From Amycolatopsis acididurans (GTDB lineage Bacteria > Actinomycetota > Actinomycetes > Mycobacteriales > Pseudonocardiaceae): DNA of 64,000 nt. The DNA is taken from contig NZ_JAAXLS010000020.1 in NCBI RefSeq assembly GCF_012328925.1, positions 60,593 through 124,592 of the forward strand, written 5' to 3'. The notes below the pieces were generated by a model, which made no database searches, was not told the origin of the DNA, and was given only the letters and a program-made list of their open reading frames with translations. This document shows positions 36,104 through 45,150 of this stretch, piece by piece. Every line of letters starts with the position of its first letter. Position 1 is the stretch's first letter. Both the position numbers and the translations under genes were made by a program.

Positions 36104-37720
36104 TCAGCGGATGTCGCCGATCACCACCGCCGGGTCGATGTGCAGATCCACCATCAGCGGCAGCTTTCCCTCCGCGATGAGGTCAGGGATGCGCTTGAGG
36201 TCACCCGCGGTCCGTACGGTGAGGCCGTGGCCACCGAAGGCGCTGGCCATCGTCTCGAACGACGGCCAGGGAATCAGCGAGAGGGCGGGGTCGATCCCGT
36301 ACTTTTCCATCTGGGCCCACTCGGCGCCGTAGCAGCGATCGTTGACCACGATCACCACCAGGGGCAGCTTCTCGCGGACCGCGGTGGTGAACTCGATGAG
36401 TCCCATCATGGCCCCGCCATCCCCCGCGATCACGACCGTTGGGCGGGTGCGGTCGGCGGCCGAGGCGCCGACGCCGGCGGCGATCCCGAGTCCGATCGAA
36501 CCGAACGCCGCGGTGTGGGTGAAGGACAAAGGTTCCGGTACGTGGAGGTACTTCCAGGGCGCGATGACGTAGCGGCCGACATCGCTGACGATGACACGGT
36601 CGGCGGGAAGGATCTCGTCCAGCTCGATCATCGCGGTGCGGGCGTCGAGGAATTCGGTGGTACTCGCGTCGGTGAAATCGGCACGCGGGTCGCGGGCGGC
36701 GAGCCGGTCCGCCAGCGCCGGTGACCGGAACCCGGACGGGCTGTGCCCGGCCGCCTCCAGCTGCTCGGTCATCGCGCGGGCGACGACCGCGGCATCGCCG
36801 ACGATCCCGGCGGTGACCGGCGTGTAGCGATCGAGCCGCCCCTGGTCGTCATCGACGTGCACGACGGCGCGGCCATCCGCGAGCCAGCCGTGCGCGGTGG
36901 TGTACTGGTTCAGTCCGGCCCCGAAAGCGATCACGCAGTCGGACGCTCCGACGGTTTCGATCGCGATGTCGTGGCTGACGGTCCCCAGCACGCCGAGGTC
37001 ACACGGGTCGCCGCGGAAAAGGTCGCGACCGAGCAGGGTCGTGGCCACCGGCGCGCCCAGCGCGTGCGCCAACGCCAGGAGCGGTTCGCGCGCATCGCAC
37101 AGCGCGGCACCCCGGCCGGCGAGCACGACTGGGCGGGACGCCGACGCGATGATACCCAGGGCCTCGTCCAGCGCGTCGGGATCGGGCCGTACGGCCTGCC
37201 GCTCGGGAATGGGCCCCGGCCTCCGCGGCAGGATCACCTCCCTGGACAAGAGGTGGAACGGGATGTCGAGAACGACGGGCAGCCGGTCTGCCTGTGCGCG
37301 CCGGAGGGCGGCGGACAGCTCGTCGGCGACGGTCTCCGCGGCCACGACGCGCCGGTAGTGGGCGCCGGTCGGCGCCACCGCCGCTCCGACGTCGAGCAGC
37401 TGGACATAATCCGGCACCGGCGGGGTGTCGCCGGTCAGCAGCACCAGTGGCGTCCGTGAGCGGACGGCCTCCACCAGGGACGTCAGTGTGTTGGTCAGGC
37501 CCGGCCCGTGCGTGACCGTGACGACTCCTACGCGGTGGAGACGGCGCGCGTAGCCGATCGCCATCATGACCGCACCGCGCTCGTCGATCGCTCCGATGTA
37601 GGAGCCGCCTCCATTGATGAAGTCGGCGACGTATTGCATATTCGCGTCGCCGAGGACGCCGAAGAGCGCCTGCCCGTGGCCGGCGAGTACCTCGGCCACC
37701 GCGGCATGAACTGTCGTCAT
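36104..37720 (-). CDS. Thiamine diphosphate-dependent enzyme (acetolactate synthase/decarboxylase-like)
   Basis: 538 residues in three domains: N-terminal pyrimidine-binding domain with the activating Glu47 in AIDERGA, central domain, and C-terminal pyrophosphate domain with GDGGAMM and VIVVND for Mg-ThDP (about 433-461). The family includes acetolactate synthase, benzoylformate decarboxylase and sulfo- or 2-oxoacid-cleaving enzymes. GGGAG precedes the ATG. It follows an MDR dehydrogenase and an amidohydrolase, which suggests decarboxylation or C-C cleavage of a 2-oxo acid rather than branched-chain synthesis. Confidence 0.9.
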   Translation of the reverse strand: MTTVHAAVAEVLAGHGQALFGVLGDANMQYVADFINGGGSYIGAIDERGAVMMAIGYARRLHRVGVVTVTHGPGLTNTLTSLVEAVRSRTPLVLLTGDTPPVPDYVQLLDVGAAVAPTGAHYRRVVAAETVADELSAALRRAQADRLPVVLDIPFHLLSREVILPRRPGPIPERQAVRPDPDALDEALGIIASASRPVVLAGRGAALCDAREPLLALAHALGAPVATTLLGRDLFRGDPCDLGVLGTVSHDIAIETVGASDCVIAFGAGLNQYTTAHGWLADGRAVVHVDDDQGRLDRYTPVTAGIVGDAAVVARAMTEQLEAAGHSPSGFRSPALADRLAARDPRADFTDASTTEFLDARTAMIELDEILPADRVIVSDVGRYVIAPWKYLHVPEPLSFTHTAAFGSIGLGIAAGVGASAADRTRPTVVIAGDGGAMMGLIEFTTAVREKLPLVVIVVNDRCYGAEWAQMEKYGIDPALSLIPWPSFETMASAFGGHGLTVRTAGDLKRIPDLIAEGKLPLMVDLHIDPAVVIGDIR

Positions 37721-37789
37721 CGAAATCTCCCGGGGTCGTCGTGATGACGGCACGACAACCCCGGGCCCTGCCGCCGAAGGAAAAGGTGG

Positions 37790-38779
37790 TCAGACCTCCA
37801 GTACGATCTTCAGCCGCCCGGCGGCCGGTGCGATCGCGGACTCGAAGGCGCGCTGCGCCTCGGCCACCGGGTAGACGTCGGTGACGTAGCAGTTCATGAG
37901 ATCCGGGTACCGGCGCAGGTACTCGCCCGCCTGGAGGAGGTAGTTACGACGGTCGAGCGTCGTGCCCGACCGGAGCGTCAGGTGCTTGCGGATCAGCTGG
38001 TGCATATTGAGCGGGTACCAGTCGTCGTCGGGCACGCCGAAGTAGTGCACCTCGCCTTGCGGCGCCACCGCCGAGATCGCGCTGGCCAGGGTGCCGACCT
38101 GGTGGCCGATGGCCTCGACCACCAGGCCGGGCTGGGCGCCTTCGTGGATCCCGGCAGCCCACCGGTCACACGAGGCGTGCACCGCACGGTCGAGGCCGAA
38201 CAGGTCCGCGACCTCCGAGCGGCTCACCCGGTCAACGCCGACGACCGACGAGGCTCCCCTCGACCGCAGCACATGCGCGAACAGCAAGCCGATCGGCCCC
38301 AGTCCGAGCACGGCCGCGTCCACACCTTCGACCTGGCCCATCTGATCGACCGCGTAGAGCACGCAGGCCAGCGGCTGGAGCATCACGGCCGTACCCGCTG
38401 CCAGCGCCGGGTCGTACTCGGCGAGGCTCGCACCGTCGGTGACGACATACTCGGCAAGGCCGTTCATGCCCGTCGCCCAGCCCACGACCTTCGCACCAGT
38501 CCGCAGCGCGGTGTCCCGCGACGCGACGACCTCGCCGACGATCTCATGCATTGAGACCCCGATCGGCGTCATCGAGTAGTCGGATTCGTCGTCCATCGGG
38601 ACGACGTCGTTGCGCGCGCCACGGAAGAACGGCAGGTCACTGCCGCACAGTCCGCCCGCCGCGAGCTTGACCATCACCTGACCATCGAGCAGCGCCTGCG
38701 GACCGGGCGCCCCCGCGCTCACCTTGTCGAGCACTGCGGGGGCGCTCAGCCGGAACGCCCACATGTCGGACCCGGTCAC
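37790..38779 (-). CDS. Medium-chain dehydrogenase (zinc-type, no structural zinc)
   Basis: 329 residues. Cys in GGLCGSDL and His-Glu in SMHEIVGEV are likely catalytic zinc ligands; the Rossmann motif is LGLGPIGL. The four-Cys structural zinc loop is absent. Starts at GTG two bases after the amidohydrolase stop; an ATG at 38764 is the alternative. Probably NAD(P)-linked oxidation of a polyol-like or secondary alcohol intermediate. The low similarity to the dehydrogenases at 14425, 26883 and 56341 argues for a separate step. Confidence 0.85.
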   Translation of the reverse strand: MTGSDMWAFRLSAPAVLDKVSAGAPGPQALLDGQVMVKLAAGGLCGSDLPFFRGARNDVVPMDDESDYSMTPIGVSMHEIVGEVVASRDTALRTGAKVVGWATGMNGLAEYVVTDGASLAEYDPALAAGTAVMLQPLACVLYAVDQMGQVEGVDAAVLGLGPIGLLFAHVLRSRGASSVVGVDRVSRSEVADLFGLDRAVHASCDRWAAGIHEGAQPGLVVEAIGHQVGTLASAISAVAPQGEVHYFGVPDDDWYPLNMHQLIRKHLTLRSGTTLDRRNYLLQAGEYLRRYPDLMNCYVTDVYPVAEAQRAFESAIAPAAGRLKIVLEV

Positions 38780-38780
38780 G

Positions 38781-40061
38781 TCACACGGCCACCGGCGTCG
38801 GCAGCCCCACCTCGGAGCGTGCGATCATCTCGTCCGGCGGCGCCGGGTGCCGGTAGATCCGCGAGGCATTGCCATAGCAGAGCTTACGAATCAGTTCGGC
38901 GTCGAGGCCTTGGAGCTCTCCGCGGATCATCGCCTGACTGTCCGGCCATGTGCTGTCGTAGTGCGGGTAGTCCGTCTCGACCATGACGTTGTCCTCACCG
39001 ATGAGGTGCAGCATCTGGAAGGCCGAGGGGTCCTCGATCGAGGTGAAGCAGAAGTTGCGCCTGACGATCTCGGTCGGCTCCGGATGATCGGCCGGCCAGC
39101 CCTTGCCGATGCCGGTGGTCTGGCGGTACGCACGCCGCAACCGCTCCAGCGCCATCGGCACCCAGGACACACCCGCCTCGGACAGGGCGATCTTCAGGTG
39201 CGGGAAGCGGAACAGCACGCCGGAGTACACCCAGTCGATCAATGCTTCGAGGCCGCTGACCGGGAACAGGGCGGTCGTGACCTCCTCGGCCGACGAACTG
39301 CTCGGCACCTGCGACTTGCCGGACGAGCCGACGTGCAGGTTGACGACGGTCTGGGTCTCCTCGCAGGCCCGGAAGAACGGATCCCACACGCGCTGATAGA
39401 CGTTGGGGTAGCCAAGGCCTTCCGGGTTCTCGGAGAAGCTCACCGAGGTGAAGCCGCGCTCGGCGTTGGCGTAAATCTCCTTCGCGGCGATCTCCGGATC
39501 AGCCAGCCAGGGCAATTGGCACGGAAGGAAGCGGTTGCGATCGGTACCGCACCACTCCTCGATCATCCACTGGTTGTAGGCGCGCAGGCTCGCCAGCCCG
39601 ACTTCCGGGTCGGACATCTTCGAGAACCTCCAGCCCGCGAATCCCCAAATCAGCGACGGGAAGCACAGTTGTGCCCAGACGCCGGTGAGGTCCATGTCGT
39701 GCAACCGGGCCTTCGGGTCCCAGATCGCCCTGCGGAACTCGTCGAAGTTCGCGGCCGCGATGGCCCACTCCTCCATCGGACGACCCGAGGCTCCGTTGAC
39801 CATGAGAATCGGTACTTCGACTCCGTCGATCACCCACCAGGGCGCGCCGTTTTCGCCCGGCCCCAAGAACGGCACCTTGTCCTTGAACTTGGCCGGTACT
39901 CGTCCCTCGAAGAGGTTCGCCGGCTCGAGGGCGTGGTCGTCCACCGAGATGATCGGACAGAACAGTGGCTCCGCTTCCGGCTCCGGAATGAACGTCACGG
40001 TCTGCCCACCCCGCCCGTGCTCGCGCACTTTCTCCAGCAAGTAATCGTCAAGCTTGCCCAT
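38781..40061 (-). CDS. Amidohydrolase family protein (amidohydrolase_2 type)
   Basis: 426 residues. The SVDDHALEP segment, NLHVGSSG, ALSEAGVSWVP and ETDYPHYDSTWP motif with the metal-binding Asp are all typical of the large actinobacterial group of amidohydrolase_2 proteins found in catabolic clusters, some of which are decarboxylases or ring hydrolases. GTGAGG precedes the ATG at 40061. First gene of the operon with the MDR and TPP enzymes; a palindromic operator lies 26 bases upstream. Confidence 0.9.
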   Translation of the reverse strand: MGKLDDYLLEKVREHGRGGQTVTFIPEPEAEPLFCPIISVDDHALEPANLFEGRVPAKFKDKVPFLGPGENGAPWWVIDGVEVPILMVNGASGRPMEEWAIAAANFDEFRRAIWDPKARLHDMDLTGVWAQLCFPSLIWGFAGWRFSKMSDPEVGLASLRAYNQWMIEEWCGTDRNRFLPCQLPWLADPEIAAKEIYANAERGFTSVSFSENPEGLGYPNVYQRVWDPFFRACEETQTVVNLHVGSSGKSQVPSSSSAEEVTTALFPVSGLEALIDWVYSGVLFRFPHLKIALSEAGVSWVPMALERLRRAYRQTTGIGKGWPADHPEPTEIVRRNFCFTSIEDPSAFQMLHLIGEDNVMVETDYPHYDSTWPDSQAMIRGELQGLDAELIRKLCYGNASRIYRHPAPPDEMIARSEVGLPTPVAV

Positions 40062-40086
40062 GGCGCGCCTCACCCTCTCCCGACGT

Positions 40087-40103
40087 GTTGATATGTGATC
40101 AAG
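40087..40103. promoter_or_regulatory. 17-bp operator candidate upstream of amidohydrolase
   Basis: GTTGAT-ATGTG-ATCAAG on the plus strand; in reverse it reads CTTGAT-CACAT-ATCAAC. The inner ten bases of the arms are a perfect palindrome (TTGAT/ATCAA). Confidence 0.65.
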
Positions 40104-40166
40104 TGTTAGATACCAAGTTATCAATGGAGCCTTCAGGCTTCAAGGGATCCGGCCCTGCTCGGTCGC

Positions 40167-40844
40167 TCAGCCGTCCCAGCCGCCGCTGAGAAGGTCGTCC
40201 ATTACCGCCTGGCCGACGTTCTGGATGTGCAGTTCCATCGCCTCGCGCGCTTTGACGCCATCACGTGCTTCGAGCGCCTCGAGGATCCCGGCGTGATCCT
40301 CGATGGAGTGGCTCCAGCCCTCCACCTCGGGGTAGGTGCGCCGCGAGACGAGCCGGGTGGTCACGGTGACGAACCGCCGCATGACGTCGGTCGCGCCGCA
40401 CTCGTTGATCATCCGGTGGAATGCGAAGTTAAGCTCGTGCACGGCGCTCGCGTCGTGCGAATCGCTGCGCACGCGCATCTCCTGGTCGAGCGCCCGAAGC
40501 TCGGCCAGGTTGCCCTTCGACAACGCCGTGGCCGCACGCTCGGCCAGCACGCCGGAGAGAAAGGCGTGCAGGAGGTAGTAGTCGCGGATCTCGTCGTGAC
40601 TCAGGGCGGTGACGCGGAAGGTGCGGTGCGAGTCACCGACCACGAATCCCTCGTCCCGGAGCCTGCTGAGCGCCTCACGTATCGGCGTGGTGCTCAGTCC
40701 CGCCTGGTCGGCGAGCGCGACGAGCTTGAGCTGCTCCCCCGGCTGCAAGCGCCCGGCGATGATCGAATCGCGCAGCCAGCCCACCACCCAGTCCGACGCC
40801 TTACGGTGCCGCTTCGGCGGCCGGCCGTTCACGCCGCTGAACAT
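40167..40844 (-). CDS. GntR-family regulator, FCD subfamily (paralogue 2)
   Basis: 225 residues: winged HTH (LVALADQAGLSTTPIREALSR) and FCD domain (HSIEDHAGIL, ELHIQNV). Closely related to 24337-25026 along its whole length. The recognition helices match almost exactly, so both should bind the same DNA. Start is the ATG at 40844 behind GGAG; the longer frame to 41039 overlaps the SDR gene. Third gene of an operon with two SDRs, whose promoter holds an operator at 42473-42489. Confidence 0.93.
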   Translation of the reverse strand: MFSGVNGRPPKRHRKASDWVVGWLRDSIIAGRLQPGEQLKLVALADQAGLSTTPIREALSRLRDEGFVVGDSHRTFRVTALSHDEIRDYYLLHAFLSGVLAERAATALSKGNLAELRALDQEMRVRSDSHDASAVHELNFAFHRMINECGATDVMRRFVTVTTRLVSRRTYPEVEGWSHSIEDHAGILEALEARDGVKAREAMELHIQNVGQAVMDDLLSGGWDG

Positions 40845-40893
40845 TGCCTGACTCCATACGGTTCCCGCCCGCGCGTCAGGGTCGGCCCGGTAC

Positions 40894-41643
40894 TCATCCC
40901 TTCGGCCCACCCGCCACGTAGACGACCTGGCCCGAGACAAAGCCGGCGTCCGGGGAGCAGAGGAAACCAGCCACGGAGGCGACATCCTCGGGCGTGCCCG
41001 CCCGGCGCACGGGAATCTGCGCGGCCCGCTCCGCGACATAGTCCTCCCAGTCGCGGCCGAGTCTGCGCGCGGTAGCGCGGGTCATGTCACTGACGATGAA
41101 TCCGGGAGCCACGCAGTTCACGGTGATGCCATATGGCCCGAGCTCCAGCGCGAGCGTCTTGGTGAAGCCCTGGATTCCGGCCTTGGCGGCCGCGTAGTTG
41201 GCCTGGCCGCGATTGCCGAGCGCGGACGCGCTGGAGATGTTGACGATACGCCCGTAACCGGCCGCCACCATGGTTTTCTGCACGGCACGCGCCATCAGGA
41301 AGCAGCCCCGCAGATGCGTCCGCAACACCAGGTCCCAGTCCTCGTCGGACATCCGGAAGAGCAGGTTGTCCCGGGTCACCCCGGCGTTGTTGATCAGGAT
41401 CGACGGCGCTCCGAGCTGATCGGTAACGGCGCCGACCGCGGATTCGACCGCCGCGGTGTCGGCGACGTCGACCGCGATCGCCGTCGACGGCATCCCGGTT
41501 TCCGCGATCTCGTCGGCCACCCGCGTTGCCCCGGCCAGGTCCAGATCGAGCACCCCGACGGCGCACCCCTGGGCCGCGAGACGCTGGGCGATCGTGGCCC
41601 CGATACCCCGCCCCCCTCCGGTCACGATTGCTACCTGCGCCAT
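40894..41643 (-). CDS. Short-chain dehydrogenase/reductase (FabG-like)
   Basis: 249 residues: TGGGRGIG cofactor motif, NNAGVTRDNLLF, Ser in NISSAS, and YAAAK. The closest look is FabG, that is 3-ketoacyl reductase/3-hydroxyacyl dehydrogenase. AAGGGGA precedes the ATG at 41643. Middle gene of the operon SDR-SDR-GntR. In a degradative setting it could oxidise a 3-hydroxyacyl-CoA. Confidence 0.93.
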   Translation of the reverse strand: MAQVAIVTGGGRGIGATIAQRLAAQGCAVGVLDLDLAGATRVADEIAETGMPSTAIAVDVADTAAVESAVGAVTDQLGAPSILINNAGVTRDNLLFRMSDEDWDLVLRTHLRGCFLMARAVQKTMVAAGYGRIVNISSASALGNRGQANYAAAKAGIQGFTKTLALELGPYGITVNCVAPGFIVSDMTRATARRLGRDWEDYVAERAAQIPVRRAGTPEDVASVAGFLCSPDAGFVSGQVVYVAGGPKG

Positions 41644-41677
41644 GCCGAATCCCCTTCCGAGAACAGTTCTGTCGCGT

Positions 41678-42436
41678 TCACACACGCCCTCCGTCGACGC
41701 GGAGCAGTGCACCGGTCGTGTAGCCGGAGTCGTCGCCGGCCAGGTACATCGCGGCTCCGACGATCTCCGCCGGACGGCCGACGCGCTCCAGCGCGGTGGT
41801 GTCCTTCATCCGCTGGGCCGTCGCCGTCTCATCCCACGAGCTGGCGATATCGGTCTGGAAGGCACCGCACACGACGCAGTTGACGCGGACCTCGGGTCCG
41901 AGCGCCTGCGCGAACCCCTCCGTCAGCGCGTTCAGCCCGGCCTTCGCCGCCGAGTACGGCAGCCAGCCCGCGGCCGGGCGGATGGACGCGACACTCGAGA
42001 TGTTGACGATCGTCCCCGCGCCGGCGGCCTTCATCCGCTCCCCAGCCAGCGTGGTGAGCCGGAACGGACCTTTGAGGTTGACCCCTATCGTCTTGTCCCA
42101 GAGCTCTTCACTGACTCCGACGAGCCGGTCGTAGGTGGGCGAGATACCGGCATTGTTGATCACGCAGTCGAGAGCGCCGAAGCGCTCGTACGCCGAATCG
42201 ACGAGTCCGGCGATCGCGTCCCAGTTCGCCATGTGACATGCGATGCCGATCGCCTCACTGCCGGTCCGCCAGGTGATGTCCTCGGCGATCTCACGGCACG
42301 TTTCAGGCGTGCGCCCGGATATCACGAGCCGGGCGCCGCGCGCCGCGAAGGCATAAGCCATCTCGCGTCCCAATCCGCGCGTTCCGCCCGTTATCAGGAC
42401 GACTTTGCCGTCGAACTGCCCGGCGGCGCCGGTCAT
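41678..42436 (-). CDS. Short-chain dehydrogenase/reductase
   Basis: 252 residues: TGGTRGLG motif, NNAGISPTYD, Ser in NISSVAS, and YSAAK with catalytic Tyr/Lys. Start is the ATG at 42436 with AGGGAG upstream. First gene of the operon; its promoter has a -35, an operator in the spacer and a -10 (42465-42495). Not close to the following SDR, so it probably acts on a different alcohol. Confidence 0.93.
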   Translation of the reverse strand: MTGAAGQFDGKVVLITGGTRGLGREMAYAFAARGARLVISGRTPETCREIAEDITWRTGSEAIGIACHMANWDAIAGLVDSAYERFGALDCVINNAGISPTYDRLVGVSEELWDKTIGVNLKGPFRLTTLAGERMKAAGAGTIVNISSVASIRPAAGWLPYSAAKAGLNALTEGFAQALGPEVRVNCVVCGAFQTDIASSWDETATAQRMKDTTALERVGRPAEIVGAAMYLAGDDSGYTTGALLRVDGGRV

Positions 42437-42464
42437 GGCGGCTCCCTTCCCATCAGGTCGAGCC

Positions 42465-42495
42465 AGTATAGATTTCATCAAACATCACTTGTCAA
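42465..42495 (-). promoter_or_regulatory. Promoter with embedded 17-bp operator for SDR-SDR-GntR operon
   Basis: Read leftward: TTGACA (42495-42490), a 19-base spacer, TATACT (42470-42465). The spacer carries TTTCAT-CAAAC-ATCACT on the plus strand (42473-42489). The whole arrangement is nearly the same as at 13880-13910, down to the AAGTGATGT next to the -35. Confidence 0.6.
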
Positions 42496-42599
42496 ATAAC
42501 AGCGCCTGGTCGTAGCCTCCGAATCAGGCGAGGAGTTTCGTACCCCGCCTGTTCCCTGTTTCGCGCGAACACGCGCACGCACAGCCATCGGAGGCGCCT

Positions 42600-43586
42600 G
42601 TGGATTTCCGATACTCCGCGGACGAACTGGAGATCCATCGGTACGCGCGCGAGTCGTTTCGCGGTCACCTCCCGCTCTCCCGGCTCCGCGACGGCCACCG
42701 CGAATCGCTCGGCTGGGCGGCGGTCGGAACGGACGGCTGGCTGCACGCCTGCCTGCCCGACGGCGGCGAGTCCGTCGACCTGCCTCTGCTGGCCGGGCTG
42801 GCTCGCGAAGCAGGTGCGGTCGCGGCAGGCGAGGAGTTCGTCCAGAACGGCTGGCTGCTCCCGCGCCTTCTGACCAGGATCGAGGATTCCGGGAGCCGCA
42901 AGAAGTGGCTGGCGGAGCAGCGGGAACGACCAGGCTTTCTGGCTGGCGGCGCCGAGGTGACGCTCGGCGCCCGGCTGGGGTTCGACCGTTACACCGTGGA
43001 GCGGACCGACGGCGAGAACGCGACCCTGCTCCGGGTCAGGGACGCCACCACCGAGACCGAACCAGTAGCCGGCCTGTCCGTCGGCGCGGCGCGGGTGCGC
43101 TTGCGTGGCGGTACCACCGACCACACACCCCTGCGGCTGCCCGCGGCTGAGGATGCGCTGACCGAGGCCGGGTCCCGCGTGCTGCGGTCAGCCGCGCTCG
43201 TCGGACTCGCCGCCGAGATCCTCGACCGGACGGTCACATACGTCAGCGAACGCGAGCAATTCGGACGCCCGGTCGGGCAGTTCCAGTCGGTCAAGCATCT
43301 CTGCGCGGACGTCCACACGGAGACGCAAATAGCGTGGCTTGCGGTGCTTTACGCGGCCGTGGGGTGGGCCGACGACCCGTTCGCGCTCGACCACGCGGCC
43401 AACCAGGCGGCCACTACGGCGCTTGCCGCGGCCCGGACGGGAGCGCAGCTGCATGGCGGCATGGGCTTCACCTGGGAGAGCGACCTGCACTGGCTCCTCA
43501 AGGCCGCACTCGACGCCCAGCTGGCCATCGGCCCCGCCTCCGCCGCTGCCACCCGCATCGGCGCCGCAATCCTGGAGACCGCATGA
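42600..43586 (+). CDS. Acyl-CoA dehydrogenase, small subunit type
   Basis: 328 residues, shorter than a standalone ACAD (about 380). The N-terminal and middle domains are degenerate; the C-terminal helical domain is well kept (REQFGRPVGQFQSVKH, LHGGMGFTWESDLHW). Start is GTG with GGAGG. It overlaps the next ACAD gene by ATGA. Actinobacterial steroid and terpenoid pathways use such unlike pairs as heterotetramers with one shared FAD site, and this pair probably does so. Confidence 0.9.
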   Translation: MDFRYSADELEIHRYARESFRGHLPLSRLRDGHRESLGWAAVGTDGWLHACLPDGGESVDLPLLAGLAREAGAVAAGEEFVQNGWLLPRLLTRIEDSGSRKKWLAEQRERPGFLAGGAEVTLGARLGFDRYTVERTDGENATLLRVRDATTETEPVAGLSVGAARVRLRGGTTDHTPLRLPAAEDALTEAGSRVLRSAALVGLAAEILDRTVTYVSEREQFGRPVGQFQSVKHLCADVHTETQIAWLAVLYAAVGWADDPFALDHAANQAATTALAAARTGAQLHGGMGFTWESDLHWLLKAALDAQLAIGPASAAATRIGAAILETA

Positions 43587-44716
43587 ACGTCGACGACAGC
43601 CCGGTCGAGGCCGAGTTCCGGGCGGAGGTCCGGGCCTGGATCGCGAAATCGATTCCGGACGAGCTGCGGCACGCCTCGACCTTCGAGCAGCGCCTGGAGA
43701 TCGACCGTGTGCTCTCCGACGGCGGGTACCTCGGCCTGACCTGGGACCGCTCGTACGGCGGCCGGGGGCGCTCGCTGGTCGAGGCGTCGATCCTTGACGA
43801 GGAAGCCACGACGGCCGGCATCGAGCTCGCCAAATCGCCCTCACGGATCGGCCAGCAGATGATGGCGCCCGCGGTCATGGCGCACGGTACGCAGGCCCAG
43901 CGAGCCCGGTTCCTTCCCCCGGTGCTGAAGGTCACCGAGATCTGGTGCCAGGGCTTCAGCGAGCCGGACGCTGGCTCCGATCTGGCCGGCATCCGCACCA
44001 CGGCCGTCCGCGACGGCGACGGCTGGCGGATCTCGGGCACCAAGCTCTGGACGACGCAGGCACAGCACGCGGACTGGTGCCTGCTGCTGGCCCGTTCCGA
44101 CCTCGAGGCACCACGGCACCGGAACCTGACCATGTTCCTGATGGATATGCATCAGCCCGGGGTGCGGGTCTCGCCCATCGAGCAGGCCAACGGTGATGCC
44201 GAGTTCAACGAGCTGCACCTCGACGGTGCCGTCGTGCGGTCCGCGACCGTGGTCGGCGAACCAGGAGACGGCTGGCGAGTGGCGATGACCACCTTGTCGT
44301 CCGAACGGAGCTACGCGCTGCGTGGCAAGTACGTACTCTTCTCCGCCCAGCTCGCACGAATCGCGGAGCTGATCCGGCGCGCCGGCGCAGCACATCCGCA
44401 GCGCGGGACCTGGCAGGAGCAGCTCGGCCGGCTGCACGCGGAGGTGGCCGGTATCCGTAATCTGTCCTACCGGTTCGTCTCCCTGGTCGCGGCCGGCCAG
44501 CCGACCGCGGACCTCGGTCCGGTATCGCATCTGTGGTGGGCCGCGACCCACCAGCGGCTGGTCGAGTTCGGGTATCTCGTCGCGGCGGCGGTGGGCGCCA
44601 ACGTCGACTACTGGTATAAGGCGTGGATCGACGCCAGGGCCGAGAGCATCTACGGCGGGACGGCCCAGATCCAGCGCAACATCATCAGCGAGCGGCTGCT
44701 GGGGCTGCCGCGATGA
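43583..44716 (+). CDS. Acyl-CoA dehydrogenase, large subunit type
   Basis: 377 residues with the FAD-binding CQGFSEPDAGSDLAG, the ISGTKLWTT segment and the C-terminal YGGTAQIQRNIISERLLGLP. At the place where medium-chain enzymes have the catalytic Glu (YEG) there is Gly, as in FadE-type heteromer subunits, where the partner supplies the base. Oxidises an acyl-CoA to the enoyl-CoA. Overlaps both neighbours by four bases. Confidence 0.93.
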   Translation: MNVDDSPVEAEFRAEVRAWIAKSIPDELRHASTFEQRLEIDRVLSDGGYLGLTWDRSYGGRGRSLVEASILDEEATTAGIELAKSPSRIGQQMMAPAVMAHGTQAQRARFLPPVLKVTEIWCQGFSEPDAGSDLAGIRTTAVRDGDGWRISGTKLWTTQAQHADWCLLLARSDLEAPRHRNLTMFLMDMHQPGVRVSPIEQANGDAEFNELHLDGAVVRSATVVGEPGDGWRVAMTTLSSERSYALRGKYVLFSAQLARIAELIRRAGAAHPQRGTWQEQLGRLHAEVAGIRNLSYRFVSLVAAGQPTADLGPVSHLWWAATHQRLVEFGYLVAAAVGANVDYWYKAWIDARAESIYGGTAQIQRNIISERLLGLPR

Positions 44717-45150
44717 CGGCGATACCGCTGCCCGCGCCGGATGCGGACACCCAGCCGTACTGGGACGGCGTCGCGGCGGGCGAGCTGCGAATCCAGCGAT
44801 GTCGCGACTGCCGCCGCTACCAGCATTTCCCGGCACCGATCTGCGCTGCTTGCGGCAGCTTCGACACCTCCTTCGAGCCGGTCAGCGGGCGCGGCGCGGT
44901 GGAGTCGTTCGTCGTCGTGCACCACGCCACCTCGCCTGCCTTCGCGGCACGAGCGCCCTACGCGGTCGCATGGATAGAGCTGTCCGAGCAGGCGCATCTG
45001 CGGGTGCTCAGCGACATCGTCGGGTGCTCCCCGGACGACGTGCACATCGGGCTCGAGGTCGAACTGGTCGTGGACCACAAGGGCGACGGACCGGAGGGCA
45101 TCTCCATCGCGCTCCCCCGCTTCCGTCCACTTCGGAGGGATCCGTCATGA
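44713..45150 (+). CDS. DUF35 zinc-ribbon/OB-fold protein
   Basis: 145 residues: Cys30, Cys33, Cys44 and Cys47 form the zinc ribbon, followed by an OB-fold (GRGAVESFVVVHHA). Translationally coupled to the ACAD before and the cyclase after. There is no thiolase-type partner next to it; the nearest orphan thiolase-like protein is at 11543-12697. Other DUF35 copy: 26246-26665. Confidence 0.88.
   Translation: MTAIPLPAPDADTQPYWDGVAAGELRIQRCRDCRRYQHFPAPICAACGSFDTSFEPVSGRGAVESFVVVHHATSPAFAARAPYAVAWIELSEQAHLRVLSDIVGCSPDDVHIGLEVELVVDHKGDGPEGISIALPRFRPLRRDPS

Noticed and set aside
36104..37720. Biosynthetic acetolactate synthase large subunit (ilvB)
   Set aside because: No small subunit or ilv genes nearby, and it lies behind an amidohydrolase and an MDR enzyme under the catabolic operator.
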